Source: Sinotaia quadrata
Taxonomy: Eukaryota; Mollusca; Gastropoda; Architaenioglossa; Viviparidae
DNA length: 64,000 nt
Assembly: GCA_028829895.1 (NCBI GenBank)
Contig: CM054179.1
Coordinates: 97,126,875 to 97,190,874, forward strand
Direction: 5' to 3'
This document shows positions 56,040 to 64,000 of the stretch, piece after piece; the stretch's first letter is position 1, and each line of letters begins with the position of its first letter. The notes under the pieces were generated by a model. It saw only the letters and a list, made by a program, of their open reading frames with translations, was not told the DNA's origin and did not search any database. The position numbers and the translations under genes were made by a program.

Positions 56040-56499
56040 CTTTTCTTTGTCCACTGTAAAAAAAACAACAAAAACTTAAGTAAAACTTACATCTAAAGAT
56101 TTTTAACTCGAGAATAAAATAGATTAAAATAGATTTGCTCTGTTTTAATGTTAAAAGTTCCACGGCTTGAATATAAATTTAAAATGTATATTTGTTATAC
56201 TTATATCTAGATAAATTATAATGGATAGAGAAAGAAAATAAAAAAATCACAAGTGTAAAGAATAAGGAAAACAAAGAAATGATTCTTTTATTGTATTTTT
56301 AATTTTCAAAACAAAGAGACAAATACTACAATCATTACGACAGTGTGTATTTTTAAAAGGAAACTTAATTTATTTTGTAAATTGAATAGTAGTAAAATTA
56401 ATTCTGTTAGTTATTATTTTCCTCTATTAACTAACTGGATTAAAAGGTAGTACAATTACATAAATTAGGTCTTTGCATTCTCACTGCAAACACATATTG

Positions 56500-56625
56500 T
56501 AACATTGTGCATTGTCAAACCTTGATATCAATCAGGTACTTTCATCATTGTGCATTGTCAAACCATGATATCAATCAGCTACTGTCATCATTGTGCATTG
56601 TCAAACCATTATATCAGACATCTAC
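56500..56625. repeat. About 43-bp triplicate
   Basis: CATTGTGCATTGTCAAACCA with tgatatcaatcagctactgt. Confidence 0.85.
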
Positions 56626-56953
56626 CATTTTTATTACATTGTGTTCATTGACGCTAACACAACTGAGCATGAATTTATTTGTGCTAATAATGTAATAACT
56701 TGTTTCTTTAGCTACCCCTAATAAATAATTATTGGCAGCAATGGATTAGTTTTAAATGCATAAATAGGCAGTACATCTTTGACAGTAACAGTGTTTTAAC
56801 TATCCCTTTAACTAGAGTGCATTTACATGCTATTTTAATTTTTACCTACCCATTATCTGTTCATTGGCAGTAACATTTAAACTTAATAAATATTTACATA
56901 CCATGCATAATACCTCAGATTTCTCTTCTCTTTTAAACCTTTTCTTTGAACAG

Positions 56954-57174
56954 ATATAATCCAGCACATAGTAAAAAGTTGTGACAACGCCAAGGACCTA
57001 CTGAAGCGCCAAAAAATGACTAAGTATGTTTTGATAAAGTACTTAGTTATGTACATCAATGCCCATGCACAGGATGAGGAAATAGCAGCAGTAGATCCAA
57101 AATCAATTCCCAAGATGAGAAAGAGGGATCTCATTGAAACAGTTCTTAATTTCTGGGGATCTCCGAAAGAAGCA
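56954..57174 (+). CDS. C3orf38-like (DUF4518) gene, exon 2
   Basis: Encodes DIIQHIVKSCDNAKDLLKRQ, then KYVLIKYLVMYINAH, and ends LIETVLNFWGSPKEA. From memory the human protein reads AIHAILAYSQSAEELLRRRK, VIFKYLATQGI and LIQHAKDYWKKQP in the same order. The order and spacing of the AI/II helix, the LL-x-R-x-K turn, the KYL helix and the final W support homology. Phase 0 at the 3' end before gtgagt. Confidence 0.8.
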
Positions 57175-57299
57175 GTGAGTAGCATTTCAGTACTAAATAC
57201 AATGATACTATTTTGTATCATTTTCAGACATTATCGTTTTTTTTTTAAATTATACTATTTTCAGACATTATCTTTTAAAACATAATTCACTATTCACTA

Positions 57300-58100
57300 T
57301 CTCACCACCACTGCTAAATAATTACTACTATATCCCATCACCATTACATTTTTCATTCCCACTACCTTCCAATTACAACTACAATCTCATCACTACCACA
57401 CCATTCCGTCACTACTTTATATACTCCACCTTTCACCATTCATTACCAAGCAGTGTTCCCAGAAAACTGTCATCCCCTCATCAGTACTATTCCTTTACCA
57501 AGTGTGTCCCTGCCCAACTGTCATCCCATCATCTATAACATTCCTTGTGTTCCCACACAACTGTCATCCCATCATCAATAACATCCTTGTGTTCCCACAC
57601 AACTGTCATCCCATCATCAATAACATTCCTTGTGTTCCCACACAACTGTCATCCCATCATCAATAACATTCCTTGTGCTCCCACACAACTGTCATCCCAT
57701 CATCAATAACATTCTTTTGCCACTTGTGTCCTCAAACAGTTGCCATCCCATCATCCTATTTCAGTCATCACCACATTTCATTTTTACTATGTACCATTCC
57801 ATCACCTCTATGTTCAATTCAATCATCCCAATTTAACACCTTATTATCACAAAGTGCCATCCCATTACCACTACCATTCTGCTGCCAACTGTGTCCCTAC
57901 ACTATTATAATCCTATCCTGTACATCCAGTCACTATTACACACTACACTATCACCACTATACACTGTGTCCCTCCACTATTTTATAATCGTATCCTGTAA
58001 ATCCAGTCATTATTAAGCACCACACTATCACCACTATACACATCCCATCACTATTACCATTCTACTGCCAACTATGCCCCATCACTATGAACATTTTCCT
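57300..58100. repeat. 43-bp array within a CCATCAC-rich stretch
   Basis: 57,480-57,720 has five copies of ACAACTGTCATCCCATCATC with aataacattccttgtgttcc. Flanks are degenerate cca/tca sequence starting about 120 bases after exon 2. Confidence 0.88.
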
Positions 58101-60740
58101 GCCTTTACTGTCCTAGTATATGTATGCTTGAACAGTTATTTTTGTTTTTGGTGAGATGGGTTGTCAAAATAAATTTCATTTGAAGAGAGGTAACCCACTG
58201 TTACCATCCCAATGTCAGATAACCTTAAGTTCCCTTGGTCCCGAGCCATGTAAGGAATGTTGTGCTAGAAATCAGTCACATAAAAACTTATGCAACCTTG
58301 AAGTATGTACACACTCATTACATTTATTAAGACATAAATATGTACAATAATAGTACTTTTATGAACTTAACAATATCCTTTCATACTATTGAGCTTAATT
58401 ATGCTCTTTTACAGATTTAACTTCAAAATTCAATTACAAAATAAATGTAGTGACCACTAAAAAATGTCTGGGTAGGATATTAATGCAACAAATTATAAAA
58501 TTAAAGTTTGCAATTAAAAATAATGATAATCAGTATTTAAAGTCCAAATGGATACGAAACTACTAATCCTAACTGTTTGATGTTATTATAATAATAGTAA
58601 TAATAATAATGTGTGTTCCCTAAAAAAGCCCACTTTATGTTGCATATATTTGAGCTGGACTTCATTATATTATTATTTAATTAGTTTATTTGAACAACTT
58701 CAGTCCTAAGGGTGCTGAACACTAACACATAGTATTGATGCACAGCTCAGTATAGTTCAAGTAGGGAGGCTAGCAGTGAGCCATGACGTCATTTTCTTGC
58801 AAATGGAAAGTAGGCTGGTCTGTTTCACTCTAAACTGTGTGCAGACAGCGAGTAGTCTGGTCTGTTCATTCTAAACTGTGTGCAGACAGCAAGTCAAAGT
58901 GTTGGGCAACCACAGCTGAGATGAACTTAAATACTTTCAAAACAGACTACAGTGGTATTCAATTTGCTAGCTAGAAAACAAACTGCTGCAGCTAAGTTTA
59001 GAATGTTGCAGGTCATTGCTTCAAGAAGAATGTGGGCAACAGAGTCTAGGTACTGCCTGGTCTTGCAGGCTTGATCTCATAAACAGTAATGGTGTTCCAG
59101 TAAACCAATCATCCAAGTTGAGAGGTTTGATCCAGGCACCTGTTTGGTACAATGGTAAAATAGCATTTGGCACTTTCCTCAAAGCCCATGCGTTTTGTTT
59201 AGATTTTGGCATTGTGTAGTTTATTTAGTACATTATTACTATAGTGGTAACCTTATTCAGCATTTGTTTTGATTTTGGCGTTGTGTGGTTTTTAGTACAT
59301 TATTATTATTATAGTGGTAAATGTATTGTTTAGATTTTGGCATTTTTGTAGGGTTTTTTGGTATATATTGTAGTGGTAATTTAAATACAGATTATTTTAA
59401 AATATCAATTCCTAAATAAATACCGTCTTATTTATCCATGTCATACAGTCTGTTCTTTGTCATAGTGTACATCTGGAAATTGTTTTAAGTCATATAGTAT
59501 ATGTTTAGTGGTATATAAAATATGTTTTAAAATATAATTCCATCCTTCTGTTTAAAAATAATGCATTGTAAGTTTGATTTTATTCAGTACAATAAAATTA
59601 ACAAATCAAACTGAATCAAAATTCAATTAATTGAATAATTCATTTATTCACTTAAAAATCCATCAAGCTCCAATCCAGTCAAAACAGATACTTAAATTTT
59701 AATCTTATATAAATTAAATCCAGTTTAATCCGGCATAATTTGTCTGTATTCAAAAATCGTATCGGGTCTAGTCATATGAAATAAATCAAGTTTGTGAAAA
59801 ACTAAGTCAGTTATGAAATAAAAGAAATCAGCAAAGTGTTTGAAATTTTTGTCAGTTTTATTTTCTTCACGTTAGCAATTTTGTATCATAGAATTACATA
59901 TTTGAACGACTTTTTTCTTATCTTCAGATGGAGGAATAATTACTTATTTTAACCTGGGCAGAAATGCATCCGTTGATGTCCGTCCGTCGACAAACCACTA
60001 CAGAAGAAAAATAACAAATACTCCCCAGTCTTCACTGTATCCTCCATTTGTCATCACCCACAGTCACTTGAATCAACAATACGCTTGCATCCTCACTATA
60101 TCAAGATGTCCGATTTTAAATATTATTAACTGATATATATATATATTTCACTTCAGTGCAATCTATTTTTACGTGGCCTTATAAATATTACTTTTAACAA
60201 CAACAACAAATAATCTCTCATGTAACTTGGCAGTGACAATAGCATATGTCATCGACTTTGTAAAAGGCAACGAGTGAAAGTCTTTAATCGTTTACATTGA
60301 ATCACAGAGTGAACCAGTATCATTGTCTCACAATAACCAGGTTCCATTCTTTCTTTCTTGACCAACTCCAATTTGCATAACTTTATTTTATTTATTTATT
60401 TATTTATTTGAGGGGGTTATAGCAGGAATGGCTAAGTTAGTGTATCCACTAAGCCCCATAAGTCGCAATTATAACGTATTTCTAAACTTTATCATACAAT
60501 ACATGCAATGTTTTTACTAACCCGTATGTCTTTCTAGTAATAAAGTACAACAAGTTATCCCATATTTATTGATGCTGTTTGAGTATGACTGATTCTATGG
60601 AATCTTGTTTTATTGGTTTGTATAGTTTTATTTGTTGTAGCTTCATGTAACCGATTTATGCCACCTTGTCTGCTTTTACTAATTAGTTTCGTTTTTATAG
60701 CTTAAGTTCACAATATTTTGTGGTAGTACGTATAACATTT
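58100..60740. other. Intron 2 of the C3orf38-like gene, no exon seen
   Basis: AT-rich, with a two-copy duplication at 58,810-58,890 (ctaaactgtgtgcagacagc) and related gtagtttattta / gtggtaa units at 59,210-59,370. No reading frame fits the family. Confidence 0.5.
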
Positions 60741-60747
60741 TTACACA

Positions 60748-60762
60748 GACACACATACACAC

Positions 60763-60833
<71 letters not shown>
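60748..60833. repeat. (CA)n microsatellite
   Basis: About 35 CA units preceded by cacatacat variants. Confidence 0.95.
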
Positions 60834-60834
<1 letters not shown>

Positions 60835-61344
60835 TTGCACGTACAGACTTAATTCTCGAAAGGAGTATGAATTCAATGACAAAATTAGAAAACAAAAATC
60901 TCCAAAGCCAAGGAATCTGGATGGGAAGTCTTAGTAAAATTAAATGTCTTTCTCAAAATTTGCCGATATGAGTTTTCATTTAATCAGATAACCCCCAAAA
61001 CAGAAACGCTGAAATAAATTATTATTTGTTAGCGTATTTTCCTCTTTCTTTGGAATAATTACGAAACTGATGACCGTCTTTCCGTGTTATCTCATGACGA
61101 GATTTTTGTCACACGGATCGGTGTCATGAATAATAACATACCGTATCACCACGCGGTTCACTACAAATATCTTTCTCTTTAGTCATTTCACGGTTAATGA
61201 ATTTCTTGATTTAATTGTCGGAAGCTTAAGATCGGCGATTTTTTTTCGCTTTACTCCAGTGTCTTAATTGTATAGACACCAATACTTCATATTTTTTTGA
61301 CATAATGCTGATTGTTTCGCCAACGTCACTTAGTTAAAGGTTAT

Positions 61345-61545
61345 GATTATTATTACTCAATTAATCATCCATAACTAATTACAATTGATGAGAATCTTAA
61401 ATTATGTTATTAATAATCCTCCCACAGATACCACTCGTCTTTCTCACTTGTCGGATATGCGGGCGCTGTAAACGTCATTTGCCGTCACAGGTGGAAAACT
61501 TCTTACTAAAAGACAAAACAAATCCGTCTTTAATCTATATTTAGC
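61345..61545. mobile_element. Dispersed element copy 2
   Basis: Contains CATAACTAATTACAA, aatctta, ttaataatcctcccacaga, ctcgtctttctcactt, then aacttcttactaaaagacaa and a pair-matching tail. Diverged from the copy at 52,420. No coding content. Confidence 0.5.
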
Positions 61546-62495
61546 AAGCCCCCCATCCACCCACTTCTCCAAAATAAGATTATCAGTATGTGTAAGAAGG
61601 GCAATAAATTTATTATATCAACAATCAAATATACATGATAAATAGATTACTTGACATCAATATTTCAATGAAACCACATTCAAATAATTTTTATCCTACA
61701 CAGTCATAAATACCAAAAATATAATTCATCAGTCTAATGCAAATCAAGGATAGTTCTTATCTGGGAATAGAAATGGAGACAGAGATAAGCAATAATAGTT
61801 TTGTACATTACCTGATTCCGGCACTGTTTCAATAGTCTCTTATTAACAGGCTACACGTGTTAACGAGCACAGAAAAGGGCGCGAGCTACAATGATCATGT
61901 CATCCATAATTAGTGGCTGCTAGAGCTGGCACAATTTAGGCAGCCTGCATCTACAAATGGGATCACATTGAGACTGGGTGTGTGTGTGCTAAATCAAGCC
62001 ACCAGTTTCAGTTCTCTCATCTATCATGTGTTTAGCTTGCCTCTGTCGGTTTCCCTTGCACTCCCCCCTCTGCATTACCCATTTCTGTGCCAATAATTTT
62101 ACTAACCGGGTATTAGCATGGCAATGGGTACCCATGTCCCCAAGTACCCGTTGACACCACTACTTGCCACCATACATCAACAGAGTGTAGTGTACTTTCC
62201 ACACTTATACATTGCAGTAGACACTTCGTGTGTCTACCACAATCGTAGCAGTTTATAATCAATAAACTATGAGATTCCAAGAAAGACTGCTTTACCCTGA
62301 AAAATATAATCAGGGTGTTAAATGCTAAGTTTCCACTTCATTGCTTTATAGCTCCACTCTTTCTTTAATACACGTCTCAGCTTACAGTTTCCTGCAATAG
62401 TATTTTTTAGCCCAATACACGCACACAGAATAATAAATACAGCATATCAGATGATGTTAAGTGTTTAGCTTGCTATATACATTCAAACATTTGAG
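61545..62495. other. Intronic, no feature seen
   Basis: Ordinary AT-rich sequence; nothing supported. Confidence 0.5.
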
Positions 62496-62499
62496 AGAG

Positions 62500-62860
62500 G
62501 GCAATAGTAACTTATAATTCATCCGGGTATTATCTTGAAAAAGAGCAATAGTAACTCATAATTTCTTGAGAGCAATAATAACTTATAATTCATTGGGGTA
62601 TTATCTTGAGAAAGAGCAATAGTAACTCATAATTCATCGAGGTTTATCTTGAGAGAGAGAGCAATAATAACTCATAATTCATTGGGGTTTATTTTGAGAG
62701 AGAGCAATAGAAATTTATAATTCATTGGGGTTTATCTTGAGAGAGCAATAGTAACTTATAATTCCTCAGGTTTATCTCGAGAGAGAGCATTAGTAACAAT
62801 TGATCGGGTAAATGTCCTGAGAGAAAGCATTAGTAATATAGATCATCGGGGTAAATGTCT
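62500..62860. repeat. About 42-bp array, about nine copies
   Basis: Units TTATAATTCATTGGGGTTTA with tcttgagagagagcaatagt. Confidence 0.9.
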
Positions 62861-63117
62861 TTCTGTGCATTATGTTAATTAATGTTATTAAAATGTATTT
62901 CACGCTCCTCTAGTGTACGAAATGAATGTATAAAGAGATGGACAAGTCTCTCTTTTAGTGTCTTGTGACTGCAAATAAAGTTATCAATATAACACAAGTT
63001 ACACAACAACAACAAAATGTTGAATGCCTTTCATTGTCTGAAATTAGTGTGTGAATTGCGCAAAATCGGCCTAGGCCGGAAACGCTCCCCATAAACTTAG
63101 TGTACAACTTTCTTCAG

Positions 63118-63226
63118 AAGAAAAGTGTGAAGAGGAAGACTCCACAGGAATCCACGAAAACCCGAAAAACATCCAAAGAAGATGAAAAGTTTTCACGCAA
63201 TTCCTGTAGAGCAAAAGAAGTTAACG
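63118..63226 (+). CDS. C3orf38-like gene, probable exon 3
   Basis: Good acceptor (actttcttcag). Frame 0, as needed after exon 2, gives KKSVKRKTPQESTKTRKTSK and EDEKFSRNSC. In the human protein the tryptophan helix is also followed by a Lys/Thr/Glu-rich stretch. One base left over before the weak donor gtacta. A 30-bp tandem array begins right after. The intron of almost 6 kb and the low-complexity content keep confidence moderate. Confidence 0.5.
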
Positions 63227-63234
63227 GTACTACT

Positions 63235-63680
63235 ACTACGTGTGGTTAGTGAGTGTAGTGTATACGTATTTGTGGTTAGTGAGTGTAGTATATACGTATT
63301 TGAGGTTAGTGAGTATAGTATATATGTGTGTTTTGTGTGTAGTATATACGTGTGGTTAGTGAGTGTAGTGTATACGTGTGGTTAGTGAGTGTAGTATATA
63401 CGTGTGGTTAGTGAGTGTAGTGTATACGTATTTGTGGTTAGTGAGCATAGTGTATACGTATTTGTGGTTAGTGAGCGTAGTGTATACGTATTCTTGGTTA
63501 GTGAGCGTAGTGTATACGTATTTGTGGTTAGTGAGTGTAGTGTGTACGTATTTGTGGTTAGTGAGCGTAGGTATACGTATTTGTGGTTAGTGAGTGTAGT
63601 ATATATGTATTTGTGTTTAGTGAGTGTAGTATATACGTATTCAGGGTTAGTGAGCGTAGTGTTTACGTATTTGTGGCGTG
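63235..63680. repeat. 30-bp array directly after exon 3 of the C3orf38-like gene
   Basis: Units GTGTATACGTATTTGTGGTT plus agtgagcgta, about 14 copies, starting about 10 bases after the proposed donor. Open frames on both strands are repeat artefacts. Confidence 0.92.
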
Positions 63681-63886
63681 ATGAAAAGGAATGGTTATGT
63701 GTAAGTGTATAGTTAGTATACGTGTGCGCGCAAAGGCTCCCTCGAAGCAAACTAGGAAGAGAATAAACAGAATACCAACAGTTAATATATTAAAAGCATT
63801 TCACAATTTGCTGAGTTGATTTATTTGCAAATATTGGTCCGAGTTTTGTCCTGTTCCTGTGGCATTGAAACCATATTGATTTCCAG

Positions 63887-63943
63887 ATACGGCACCAGTA
63901 AAGCGAAACCACAATCACTTTCTCGCAGTTTCTATTAAACCAG
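63887..63943 (+). CDS. Possible further exon of the C3orf38-like gene
   Basis: A 57-base stretch between ttgatttccag and gtgctt would take the one base left by exon 3 and encode DTAPVKRNHNHFLAVSIKPG. No similarity to the family is visible. It may be chance. Confidence 0.2.
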
Positions 63944-64000
63944 GTGCTTTACCAGATCGTTAATGGCTGTTTCTAAAACTTGCAGCGTCATTGACCTATT

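Noticed and set aside
59060..59170. tRNA-like B-box (ggtttgatccaggc) suggesting a SINE
   Set aside because: No A-box at the right distance, no tail repeat and no second copy seen.

Overview
This 64 kb window is animal nuclear DNA, most likely from a mollusc or another lophotrochozoan. The evidence is one long, intron-rich plus-strand gene for a chitin synthase whose N-terminus is a myosin motor, an architecture established for molluscan shell and radula chitin synthases. Introns are AT-rich and packed with short tandem repeats. There are no bacterial features such as operons or ribosome binding sites.

Region 1 (1-44,250): I reconstruct 30 coding exons on the + strand. They begin in the middle of the myosin motor; the start codon, P-loop and switch I lie upstream of the window. 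They end at a stop at 44,068-44,070, with an AATAAA at 44,222. All 30 exons join in a single open frame (6,348 nt, 2,115 codons plus stop) with GT/AG borders. In order, the protein has the C-terminal half of the motor, a charged KEEEKR helix where IQ motifs would usually sit, a Ser/Thr-rich linker, a multi-pass membrane block, the family-2 glycosyltransferase core (CATMWHE, DGDTDF, GEDRW, QRRRW), a second membrane block with SWGTRE, a short coiled coil, two more membrane segments and a basic tail. The inferred role is to extrude chitin across the plasma membrane, with the motor tying the enzyme to actin.

Region 2 (inside region 1): A degraded hAT DNA transposon with matching 11-bp ends (39,882-42,460, transposase on the minus strand) fills most of the last intron. 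A second hAT remnant, a C-terminal dimerisation piece, lies near 7,185-7,516.

Region 3 (44,250-55,583): This is intergenic, with many minisatellites and microsatellites. One has a 240-bp higher-order period. Two diverged copies of an unnamed dispersed element lie at about 52,420 and 61,350.

Region 4 (55,584 to the end): This holds the first exons of a plus-strand gene resembling human C3orf38 (DUF4518). Two exons are confident and a third is likely. The rest is probably beyond the window.

The most unusual structural theme is that many tandem arrays begin at, or include, an exon 3' end and its 5' splice site. After exons 5, 13, 24 and 29 the splice donor itself lies inside the repeat unit. 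At exons 13 and 24 the unit length is a multiple of three, so use of the next donor would add 16 or 14 residues in frame. Upstream of exon 24 the acceptor also appears in diverged copies. I present this as a hypothesis about splice-site-seeded minisatellites, not as a proven system.
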